Below, piece by piece: positions 34,274 to 41,880 of a stretch of 64,000 nt of DNA (its first letter is position 1; each line of letters starts with the position of its first letter). This stretch comes from Herbaspirillum autotrophicum (GTDB lineage Bacteria > Pseudomonadota > Gammaproteobacteria > Burkholderiales > Burkholderiaceae_D), in the NCBI RefSeq assembly GCF_001189915.1, contig NZ_LFLS01000002.1, forward strand, positions 124,001 through 188,000, written 5' to 3'. The position numbers were made by a program, and so were the translations under genes. The notes beneath the pieces are model-generated. The model did not search any database and was not told the DNA's origin. It saw nothing but the letters and a program-made list of their open reading frames with translations.

Positions 34274-34924
34274 ATCCGCACAAACGCTAAGACCGAGATT
34301 ACCGATTGTCTGATATCGGTATCGGATGTACACAGAGTTTGGTAATAACGCGTGAACGAAGCCTTAGGTTAGATCGGGCAGTCGTACTCGAACTATCATC
34401 AAATTTGGCGCAAGATGTAAGCAGGGTTTATTGAACAGACGAATTCATTCGATCTCGACTCACCATAGCTCGATTACCTAACGATAGCGGTTTATGGCGA
34501 GGTCGAATAATTTTACAGAACCATATCGTGTAACGACCAAAATAGCCTCAATGCTCAACACCGATGGGGTTAGGTAAATAGAACCGATACCTTTACGTAA
34601 GATCGCTGATCGCTGTGCAAACCAACGACGCTTAGCGCTTGCTTAAATCGCATTTAGCATATTTTACATAATGTAAATTATACGAACTAATCAATCATTG
34701 CAAATACTCAAAAATGTCCATTCGACAACATCTCTGCCGATCCGCGCCAATACCTCTTTCAAGCCCGCCAAACTCGAAAAATCATACGCTATCGGAATAC
34801 GCGTTATGCCAATCCAACTCACCGCTATCAAATCATCCCATTGAATTTAAACGCAAAAACCAGAGTGTGCAAAGTATGAGTAAGCTTTATATTCAACGGC
34901 ATGGCGCCTGTGCTCGCCAACTAA
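34274..34924. other. AT-rich intergenic right flank of the island
   Basis: There is no convincing gene. A short stem-loop (TACCGAT 34300-34306 with ATCGGTA 34315-34321) follows the HEPN stop and may end the transcript. The 9-mer TTACCTAAC occurs at 34474-34482 and inverted (GTTAGGTAA) at 34569-34577; it also occurs at 30216-30224 inside the island. A perfect palindrome sits at 34663-34677. Confidence 0.5.
34663..34677. promoter_or_regulatory. Palindrome TTTACAT-A-ATGTAAA at the right end of the island
   Basis: A perfect dyad of two 7-bp arms around one base. It shares TACATAAT with the palindrome at the kfrA promoter (29059-29071). No gene starts close by on either strand that would need an operator, so it may be a second KfrA binding site at the other end of the element. 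Confidence 0.4.
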
Positions 34925-35122
34925 CGGATATGGATACTCATCGTGAATTTTGTCGAACTGCTTTTGCTTGCCGCGATTTTTGGAATAATCTGGGGCGCCA
35001 TTTTTCTCAACGAAAAAATCACGCCCGCAATGTTGGCCGGATGCGCAATTACACTGCTTGGAACCGCCCTGTCCAGTGGCAAATTCAACGCCTTGTGGAT
35101 GAGGAAACGAAAATCGGCGTGA
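34925..35122 (+). pseudogene. C-terminal remnant of an EamA/DMT-family membrane transporter
   Basis: In the frame ending with TGA at 35120-35122 the translation has VELLLLAAIFGIIWGAIFLN, then EKITPAMLAGCAITLLGTALSS and a basic tail. That is the last two membrane helices of EamA permeases ('W-G-x-x-F-L-x-E-x-x-T-x-x-x-x-x-G-x-x-x-I-x-x-G'). A stop stands in frame at 34922, so the front of the gene is gone. Confidence 0.7.
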
Positions 35123-35558
35123 ACCAAACGGCAGTCCGCCATTTATTTCAGCTGTAACAAATGCCATCTCGTCTGCAATCAACCTGAAACCCCGGCCCTT
35201 CAAACTTCATTTCATCAACTGTTCAACAGCCGGGGAAAACATCATGCGCAAATTCATCATCATTGCAGTAATGCTCGCGTTCAGCTCCAGTGCACACGCG
35301 CATCATCGATAACTGGCTTCTGCGGTCTGAAGCTGGCAAGACGATCGTTTCGATGGTCAAGTCGCTGGGTCTTCCGGTGCGGGCGAAATTTCGTTGAGCC
35401 GGAAACCGGGCCGGATGAAACCACCTCATCCGGGCCAATGCGGCCAACGACGAAATGCAATGCACCATGTTCCAAATATGAATATCCGAAAATCTTATTT
35501 TTCATAAAACTGCTTCATCGTTATTCTGGCGTGACTGCTTCAACTAAAAGTCTATGCA
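35123..35558. other. Gene debris: orphan signal peptide and a hairpin
   Basis: At 35244-35312 an open frame encodes MRKFIIIAVMLAFSSSAHAHHR and stops. This is a textbook secretion signal without a protein, so a small exported protein was truncated or frameshifted here. A hairpin with perfect 8-bp arms CCGGATGA (35411-35418) and TCATCCGG (35426-35433) follows. Nothing else in this stretch looks coding. Confidence 0.55.
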
Positions 35559-36944
35559 ATGTCCGCCTCACAGAAGCCATTCAACTTCGGGCTTCTCCTG
35601 CACGCTCCGCACACCATTGGAACAACATCAGGAAGCCCCCGAAGAAATCCGTTTGCTATCGATCAGATTGCCAGCTACGCCCGCGATATAGAAAACAGTG
35701 GTTTCACGCTGCTGGTACTGGATGATGAACTCGATTCATCTGCAGTAAAAAGCGGCGCCAAAAACGGTCTCGAAAATTTCACCCAAGCCGCGTATATCGC
35801 TTGCAAGACGCGCACGCTCGGCGTTGCGGTCAGCGCCAACACCAACTATGTGGAGCCTTTCAGCCTGGCGCGGTTGCTGGCGTCGCTCGACTATGTCAGT
35901 CATGGGCGTGCGGCGTGGCTGGTGACGGACAGTGAGAGCGGCAATGCCGCTGCCAATCATCAACGCGCGGCCACCAATGCCGCCAGCCGGCATGCGCGGC
36001 GCGAGGAAAGTCTCGCCGTGGTCAATCGGTTGTTCGATACCTGGGAAGACGATGCATTCATCCGCGACAAGGCGTCCGGAGAGTTTGTCGATGTGGATAA
36101 AGTTCACTTTCTGGAACATCGCGGCGCGCACTTTTCAGTCAAAGGCCCGTTGAATGTAGCGCGCCCGCCGCAAGGTCATGTCCCCCGGATTCACTTCCTG
36201 ACACCGCAAAATGCGCATGCACGCGGCGCGCTTGCTTACGATCTGCTGATCGCCAGCGCAATTGCGGATAGCGACATCGCCGCGCTGCATGCGTCTGGCC
36301 TCATCTGGAAATTGCTGGTGCCGTTTATCGCCGATGACATTGCTGTCGGCCGGCAACAACTGATAGCGCATGTCGATGCCATTGCGTTGGATGATGATCT
36401 GCACGGTCACAGGTGGGTCAGTACCTCCGCCGAGAATGAAACACCGCTTGCGCCCGTCGGCCAGCGTAATCTTGCCGCGCTGGGACACGCCCTTGGGGAA
36501 AACCTGAGCAACCGTGATTCACAAGAACTTGTCGACGCCGATGTATTGCAACGCCTTAATTCTTACGGAAAATCACTGCTGGCCATTGCGCTTGAGCGTT
36601 TCCGTTACAGCGGGATCAACCGGGACGCTACGGCGTTGCGCTGGCTCGACTTGTTGCGCGCGCATGCAGATCGACGGGAAGTATTCGTTGGCACGCCTGC
36701 CGATTGGGAATGCGCGCTACAGGCGTTGTCCGCAGCATCGAGTCCTTATAGCGGCGTCTTGCTTGCGCCTGCCGCCCTGCACTATCTCGATGCGAGCTTC
36801 GCTGCGCGTCTGCTGCCTGCTGCATTTCGCAGCACTCACAACCATGACAACCGTGAAAGCCGCGCGCGGCATCCACAGCTGCGGGACGCGCTGAATTTGC
36901 CGCGGCCACCCAACAGTTTTGTCGTATCAACGAAATCAGCATGA
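35559..36944 (+). CDS. Luciferase-like flavin monooxygenase (divergent NtaA/SnaA type)
   Basis: 461 residues. Begins FNFGLLLHAPHTIGTTSGSP and keeps the family elements LGVAVSANTNYVEPFSLARLLASLDYVSHGRAAWLV, the helix RHARREESLAVVNRLFDTWEDDAF and LNVARPPQGHVPRIHFLTP. It is shorter and more divergent than its neighbour, especially in the C-terminal half, where the usual SGxPxxVAD region is reduced to FVGTPADWE. These FMNH2-dependent enzymes oxidise sulfonates, sulfones, sulfides or aminocarboxylates. It overlaps the next gene by 4 bp (ATGA). It could be a partner subunit or an enzyme with a different substrate. Promoter region 35313-35558 is remnant DNA. Confidence 0.78.
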   Translation: MSASQKPFNFGLLLHAPHTIGTTSGSPRRNPFAIDQIASYARDIENSGFTLLVLDDELDSSAVKSGAKNGLENFTQAAYIACKTRTLGVAVSANTNYVEPFSLARLLASLDYVSHGRAAWLVTDSESGNAAANHQRAATNAASRHARREESLAVVNRLFDTWEDDAFIRDKASGEFVDVDKVHFLEHRGAHFSVKGPLNVARPPQGHVPRIHFLTPQNAHARGALAYDLLIASAIADSDIAALHASGLIWKLLVPFIADDIAVGRQQLIAHVDAIALDDDLHGHRWVSTSAENETPLAPVGQRNLAALGHALGENLSNRDSQELVDADVLQRLNSYGKSLLAIALERFRYSGINRDATALRWLDLLRAHADRREVFVGTPADWECALQALSAASSPYSGVLLAPAALHYLDASFAARLLPAAFRSTHNHDNRESRARHPQLRDALNLPRPPNSFVVSTKSA

Positions 36945-38368
36945 CTGAAAAGAAACGCAAACAACTACACCTGGGCCTGATGTTCTGGGCCACCGGCACG
37001 CATTCGGCCGGTTGGCGTCATCCCCTGGCCAAGACCGATGGCGCCTACGATATCGAATTCATTCAACAAATCTCGGCGGCAGCAGAACGCGCCAAATTCG
37101 ATTTCATTTTTCTTGGTGATCGCCTGGTCGCCGACCCGGCGCTGGCCAAAACCAATCCTGGCCAGATGTCGCGTCTGGAACCGTTTGTCGTCGCCAGCGC
37201 GATTGCCGCCGCGACCGACAAGATCGGTCTGGTGGTCACCACCAATACCACTTACAACGACCCGTATACCGTGGCGCGCATGGCGACCTCGCTGGATTAC
37301 ATCAGCAAGGGCCGCGCTTCCTGGAATATTGTCACGGGCGCCGACGCCGCTGCCGCATTGAACTTCAGCCGCGGCGAGCACTGGAGCAATGAAAAACGCT
37401 ACGACTGGGCGCAGGAATTTACCGAGGCGGCAATCCGTCTGTGGCAATCATGGGAAGAAGACGCATATGCGCCGACGCCCGATGGCGGTGCCGAAATCCG
37501 ACTGGATCGCATCAATAATCCGGCCTATGAAGGCCAGCACATCCGTTTCGATGCACCATTGAATTTGCCGCGCCCGCCGCAAGGCTATCCGGTGCTGTTG
37601 CATGCCGGCACCTCCGAACGCTCGCGTGATCTCGGCGGTCGTTATGCCGATGTCCTGTTTACCGGTCAGGCCGTGTTTGCAGAAGCCAAAGAATATTACG
37701 ATGACGTCAAGGGCCGCGCGCGGCAATACGGACGCAATCCGGACGACGTCAAGATCATTCCGGGCCTGATCGTGGTGGTCGAAGAAACCACCGAACAAGC
37801 GGTTGCCACTTACGATACGTTAAACAAGCTGATCTTGCTGGATCCTGAAGACAGCCCGGAAGCCTTGGCCGCCAAGGATGATGCCGGCAAACCGCATTTC
37901 CAGTATGTGGGCTTGGGACGGGGCGCCAAACGCAACCTCAGTCTGGCCTCCGGTGCCATCGGCGTCGACGTGCGCGGACATGCGCTGACCGATCTGGTGC
38001 CGCCGGAAACGCTGGCGCAAGCCTCGGATGCAGGCAAGGATATTTTTGCCTACATCACGCGGCTGACACGCCGCACCACCACGGCAGCCGTCGCCAGTCA
38101 GCGCATCACTTATCTGGATCTGGTGCACGCCTCGATTGCGCAGACCTCGGCCGTGGTCGGCAATCCGCAAGAAGTGGCCGACTACATGCAGTATTGGCTG
38201 GACAACGGCGCAGCTGATGGTTTCAATATTTTTGCTTCGTTCCTGCCCTACTCCGCTGATCGCTTCAATCAACTGGTGGTGCCGGAATTGCAACGACGCG
38301 GCATCTATCGGCAAGATTACGCCGGCGATACCTTGCGCGAGCATTTCAATCAACCCAAGCCGGTATAA
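36941..38368 (+). CDS. Luciferase-like flavin monooxygenase, NtaA/SnaA/DszA/SoxA type
   Basis: 475 residues, close to the usual 440-480. Canonical features: LHLGLMFWATGTHSAGWRHP, FDFIFLGDRLVADP, LEPFVVASAIAAATDKIGLVVTTNTTY, NDPYTVARMATSLDYISKGRASWNIVTG, NFSRGEHWSNEKRYDWAQEF and LPRPPQGYPVLLHAGTSERS. It uses reduced FMN supplied by a reductase and O2. No flavin reductase gene is present in this operon, so one must come from elsewhere. With the ABC genes that follow, the setting resembles the ssu/tau/sfn-type operons for organosulfur compounds, but nitrilotriacetate-type substrates belong to the same family. Confidence 0.87.
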   Translation: MTEKKRKQLHLGLMFWATGTHSAGWRHPLAKTDGAYDIEFIQQISAAAERAKFDFIFLGDRLVADPALAKTNPGQMSRLEPFVVASAIAAATDKIGLVVTTNTTYNDPYTVARMATSLDYISKGRASWNIVTGADAAAALNFSRGEHWSNEKRYDWAQEFTEAAIRLWQSWEEDAYAPTPDGGAEIRLDRINNPAYEGQHIRFDAPLNLPRPPQGYPVLLHAGTSERSRDLGGRYADVLFTGQAVFAEAKEYYDDVKGRARQYGRNPDDVKIIPGLIVVVEETTEQAVATYDTLNKLILLDPEDSPEALAAKDDAGKPHFQYVGLGRGAKRNLSLASGAIGVDVRGHALTDLVPPETLAQASDAGKDIFAYITRLTRRTTTAAVASQRITYLDLVHASIAQTSAVVGNPQEVADYMQYWLDNGAADGFNIFASFLPYSADRFNQLVVPELQRRGIYRQDYAGDTLREHFNQPKPV

Positions 38369-38371
38369 CGC

Positions 38372-39205
38372 ATGCAGGCATATTCCTCTGCCACACCAGG
38401 CAACACTTATGCAACGCCGGCCTCAGGGCTGCCGTTTTCATCCTGGCGGAAACAGCATCCGCTGCTGATATCGGCGGTCATCGGCACCTTGTTGTTTTTG
38501 TTGCTGGAAGATCTGACTTCCCGCTACGGCTGGATCAACAGCGCCAAGTTTCCACCGGCGCTGGACGTGCTGACGGCATTTGCACAACTGGTTTCTTCGG
38601 GCCAGATCTGGCCGCCGTTGACGGCCACGCTGATCACCTGGGCGCTGTCGGTGTTGATTTCCTTGCTGGTCGCGCTGCTGCTGAGCTTGCTGGTCAATCT
38701 CAACGATTACACCTATGCCGGTACCCGCACCATTCTTGAATTCATCCGGCCGGTGCCATCGACGGCGCTGATTCCTCTGGTGATTCTGGCGCTGGGTTCG
38801 AATGTCGAAGGGGCATTATTTTTGACGTTTTTCGGCACCGTGTGGCAAGTATTGCCGATCTTTCTCGCGGCAGTGCATGCAACTGATCCGGTCGCGCTCG
38901 ATGTGGCGCGTTGCTTCGGCCTGACCAAACGGCAAATACTGTTGTCGATTCGCCTGCCGTCGATGGTGCCGTATCTGAAGACGGCGATCCGTATCGGGAG
39001 TTCGGCCGCGCTGGTGTTGCTGGTCAGCATGGAATATCTGGCCAGCATTTCCGGTATCGGCAAGGAAATTGCCATTGCGTATGCCGGCTCCAACTACACC
39101 CGGCTGTACGCCTTCGTGCTGCTGGCGTCGATTCTGGGGTTGCTGGTCAATCTGTCGCTGGCGGCATGGGCCAATCCCGCTGTGCGCCGGGACGGCAAGG
39201 AATAA
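38372..39205 (+). CDS. ABC permease, SsuC/TauC-type
   Basis: 277 residues with about six membrane helices and a long N-terminal cytoplasmic tail (MQAYSSATPGNTYATPASGL). The cytoplasmic EAA-type loop is VARCFGLTKRQILLSIRLPSMVPYL, followed by GSSAALVLLVSMEYLASISGIGKEI. This is the nitrate/sulfonate/taurine permease family. It starts 3 bp after the monooxygenase stop. It pairs with the next gene; two different permeases instead of one are less usual for ssu/tau operons, which have a single SsuC. Confidence 0.87.
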   Translation: MQAYSSATPGNTYATPASGLPFSSWRKQHPLLISAVIGTLLFLLLEDLTSRYGWINSAKFPPALDVLTAFAQLVSSGQIWPPLTATLITWALSVLISLLVALLLSLLVNLNDYTYAGTRTILEFIRPVPSTALIPLVILALGSNVEGALFLTFFGTVWQVLPIFLAAVHATDPVALDVARCFGLTKRQILLSIRLPSMVPYLKTAIRIGSSAALVLLVSMEYLASISGIGKEIAIAYAGSNYTRLYAFVLLASILGLLVNLSLAAWANPAVRRDGKE

Positions 39206-39207
39206 AC

Positions 39208-39951
39208 ATGCGCCAGAAAAAAGTCTTGTTCGAGATATTCTGCTTCCTGCTGTTCCTCGGCATTTGGTGGCTGCTCAGCCGTCATTCGGAAAATCCGTTT
39301 TTCCCGCCACTGCAAGAGATGCTGGCCGACGCCTGGCATTACTGGCAATCGGCGGCCGGCTTGCGCGACATTGCCGCTACGTTGGGCAACATCATTTTCG
39401 GTCTGATCGCCGGCGTCATTGGCGGTGTCGTCATTGCGCTGCTGATGTCGCAAGTGCGACTGGCTTATCTGGCGCTGATGCCGGCGGTCGAACTGCTGCG
39501 TTGCATGCCGAACGTGATTCTGTTGCCGATTACCATCTCCATCCTTGGCATCGGCCAGGAAATGAAAATCTTCAATATCGCGCTGGCAGTCATGTGGCCG
39601 GTGCTGGTCAATACGCTGGACGGTTATCGCGGCATTCCCGAGCAATGGCTGCAAACCGCCCGCGTGTTTTCGCTGAATGCCGCCAGCCGGCGTTGGACGG
39701 TGGTCTTGCCGGCGTTGTTGCCACGCATTCTGACCGGCATTCATGTAGCCATCCCATTGAGTCTGGTGGTCGCCGTGACCAGCGAGATGGTGGGCGCCAC
39801 TACCGGCATCGGCTCGGTGATTCTCAACGCCCAGTACACCTACGATGTGCAGCGCATGTGGTCCGGCGTATTGCTGCTTGGCGTGCTGGGGTATGTGTTG
39901 AACAGCGCCTTTGCTGTTGCCAGGCGCCACATTCTGCAACGATTGACCTGA
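39208..39951 (+). CDS. ABC permease, SsuC/TauC-type, second subunit
   Basis: 247 residues from ATG 39208, two bases after the first permease stop. Around six helices, starting KKVLFEIFCFLLFLGIWWLL, with loop TARVFSLNAASRRWTVVLPALLPRI (the EAA-type loop) and GATTGIGSVILNAQYTYDVQRMW. It belongs to the same family as its neighbour but is not a close duplicate, so the importer is probably a heterodimer. Confidence 0.87.
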   Translation: MRQKKVLFEIFCFLLFLGIWWLLSRHSENPFFPPLQEMLADAWHYWQSAAGLRDIAATLGNIIFGLIAGVIGGVVIALLMSQVRLAYLALMPAVELLRCMPNVILLPITISILGIGQEMKIFNIALAVMWPVLVNTLDGYRGIPEQWLQTARVFSLNAASRRWTVVLPALLPRILTGIHVAIPLSLVVAVTSEMVGATTGIGSVILNAQYTYDVQRMWSGVLLLGVLGYVLNSAFAVARRHILQRLT

Positions 39952-39968
39952 CCTTAAAGAACGTTTTC

Positions 39969-40745
39969 ATGATCCGCATTTCTCATCTCAGCAAGCGTTA
40001 CCAGACCGCGCACGGCGTAACGGAAGCCATCCGCGACATCTCGTTCGATGTTGCACAAGGCGAATTTGTCAGTGTGGTTGGCCCGTCGGGCGCCGGCAAG
40101 AGTACGCTGCTCAAGGCCTTGGCGGGTTTGCATCAGCCCAGTTCCGGCGCGGTGCAGTATCAAGGCAAAGCCATCACCGGTCCGCAAAAAGATTTTGCCG
40201 TCGTGTTTCAGGATTACGCGCGCTCACTGTATCCGTGGCTGACGCTGGAACGCAATATCACGCTGCCGCTGGATAATCTGATCGGCAGCGCCAAGGAGCG
40301 CAGCCGGATTGCCACTGATTTTCTGGCGCGCGTCGGCCTGGCCGGCATGGGCAAGAAGCGTCCGTCGCAGATCTCCGGCGGTCAGCAGCAACGCGTTGCC
40401 ATTGCCCGCGCGCTGGCTTACTCACCCAAGGTTCTGATCATGGACGAACCGTTTGCCTCGGTGGATGCCCAGACCCGGGCCGAACTCGAAGATCTGGTAT
40501 TGCAACTGAAGCAGGAAACCGAGGCCACCGTGATTCTGGTGACGCATGACATCGATGAAGCGACCTACATGAGTGACCGCATCGTGGTGCTGAGCCGGGC
40601 GCCGAGCGTTGTTCTCAAGGAAGTGGTCGTGAACCTGCCGCCAGTGCGCGACCAGATCGGTACCAAATCACTGCCGCAGTTTTCATCCGTACGGGCTGAA
40701 GTGCTGCAATCGATCAGAAACCCGGAGGCACTTGTTGCCGCCTGA
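39969..40745 (+). CDS. ABC ATPase, SsuB/TauB-type
   Basis: 258 residues from ATG 39969. Walker A GPSGAGKST, Q-loop VFQDYARSLYPWLTLERNI, signature ISGGQQQRVAIARALA, Walker B VLIMDEPFASVD and switch VTHDIDEATYMSDRIVVL. This pattern, in particular 'SLYPWLT', is typical of the nitrate/sulfonate/taurine group. It energises the two permeases. Confidence 0.9.
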   Translation: MIRISHLSKRYQTAHGVTEAIRDISFDVAQGEFVSVVGPSGAGKSTLLKALAGLHQPSSGAVQYQGKAITGPQKDFAVVFQDYARSLYPWLTLERNITLPLDNLIGSAKERSRIATDFLARVGLAGMGKKRPSQISGGQQQRVAIARALAYSPKVLIMDEPFASVDAQTRAELEDLVLQLKQETEATVILVTHDIDEATYMSDRIVVLSRAPSVVLKEVVVNLPPVRDQIGTKSLPQFSSVRAEVLQSIRNPEALVAA

Positions 40746-40835
40746 AGAGGTGATTCTCAGCCGCAGTCTCCTCAACACTATCCCTATTTTTATTGCGGCA
40801 GCTTGACGCCGCGTCATTCACTCTCAGGAACACTT

Positions 40836-41789
40836 ATGATCAAAAACCTAAAGCAAGGCTTGCTCGGACTTCTGGCAGCATCAGCACTGGCACCCGCATT
40901 ATCGGTACAGGCGCAAACACTGATTCCGGTCAAAATTGCCATCATCCCGACGCTGGAAGCCGCGCCGCTGCTGCTGGCCCGGGATAAAGGATTTTTCAAG
41001 GAGCAAGGACTGGACGCCACCGTCGAAACCGGCAGCAGCGGCGCCACTATTCTGCCGGGCGTGCTGAGCGGTCAGTACGATATCGGTTACGCCAATGTGG
41101 TCAGCGATTTGCAAGCACTCGACAAGAAATTGCCGTTGTTGTTGATTCACGCCACCTACTCACATCCGACCCAGAGCAGCAAGGACCCGTACCGGATTTA
41201 TGTCGCACCGGACAGCAAGATCAAGGAAGCCCGGCAACTGGCGACCGCCAATATCGGCACGCCTTATATCAACAACATTTCCGAGTGGACCACAAAGAAG
41301 GCATTGGAAAACCTGGGCGTCAGCGATTTCAGCAAGCTGACCTGGACCAAGGTGTCGGGTGAAGATGCCTATAGCACGGTCAAGTCTGGCGCCATCGATG
41401 CGGTATGGCTGGCGCAACCTGCCGGTGCCGCTGCGGTCAAGGCCGGCCTGAAACCGATACTGTCGGTCAATTCCGGTTCAATGCCGGGTGCCGTCGGTGG
41501 TTACTTCATTACCAGCAAAAAATATGCTGCCAGCCACGCCGACGTCCTCAAGCGATTCAATGCCGCCATCGACAAGGCCAACGAATACACCACCGCCCAT
41601 CCTAACGAAGGACGTGATGCCGTGATCGCCAATTTCCATTTCAACAAAGAATTGGTCTATGCGGCCGACCTCAATGACTTCCCGAACAATCCGGGGCTGG
41701 ACAAACTCAAGATCATCGCCGCCGATCTCCAGCGCTATGGGTTGATCAAGCAGGCGCCGGACGTCAACAGCATCTTCTGGAAGCCTTGA
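40836..41789 (+). CDS. Periplasmic binding protein of the SsuA/TauA/NMT1 type
   Basis: 317 residues. Signal peptide MIKNLKQGLLGLLAASALAP with cleavage near VQAQT; mature start IPVKIAIIPTLEAAPLLLARDKGFFKEQGLDATVE is diagnostic of SsuA/ThiY/NMT1 proteins, with SGATILPGVLSGQYDIGYANVVSD next. The cluster has the importer binding protein at its end instead of its start. The ligand cannot be read from sequence; sulfonate, sulfone or a pyrimidine-like compound are options. Confidence 0.87.
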   Translation: MIKNLKQGLLGLLAASALAPALSVQAQTLIPVKIAIIPTLEAAPLLLARDKGFFKEQGLDATVETGSSGATILPGVLSGQYDIGYANVVSDLQALDKKLPLLLIHATYSHPTQSSKDPYRIYVAPDSKIKEARQLATANIGTPYINNISEWTTKKALENLGVSDFSKLTWTKVSGEDAYSTVKSGAIDAVWLAQPAGAAAVKAGLKPILSVNSGSMPGAVGGYFITSKKYAASHADVLKRFNAAIDKANEYTTAHPNEGRDAVIANFHFNKELVYAADLNDFPNNPGLDKLKIIAADLQRYGLIKQAPDVNSIFWKP

Positions 41790-41824
41790 TCTCCTGCACG
41801 GCATCTGGCCGCAAGTAATACACC

Positions 41825-41853
41825 GCTGGTTGAATCATTGCGATTCAACCAGC
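41825..41853. terminator. Perfect hairpin between two convergent operons
   Basis: Arms GCTGGTTGAATC (41825-41836) and GATTCAACCAGC (41842-41853) pair perfectly over 12 bp with a 5-base loop. It sits between convergent stops at 41789 and 41881. Neither side has a T-run, so it may act in both directions as a weak terminator. Confidence 0.6.
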
Positions 41854-41880
41854 ACAGGATTCATCACTTATCATCTGTCG

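Noticed and set aside
34714..35157. 147-codon plus-strand frame at the island edge
   Set aside because: No family features; another frame in the same stretch carries clear EamA transporter helices, so this frame is a shadow over gene debris.
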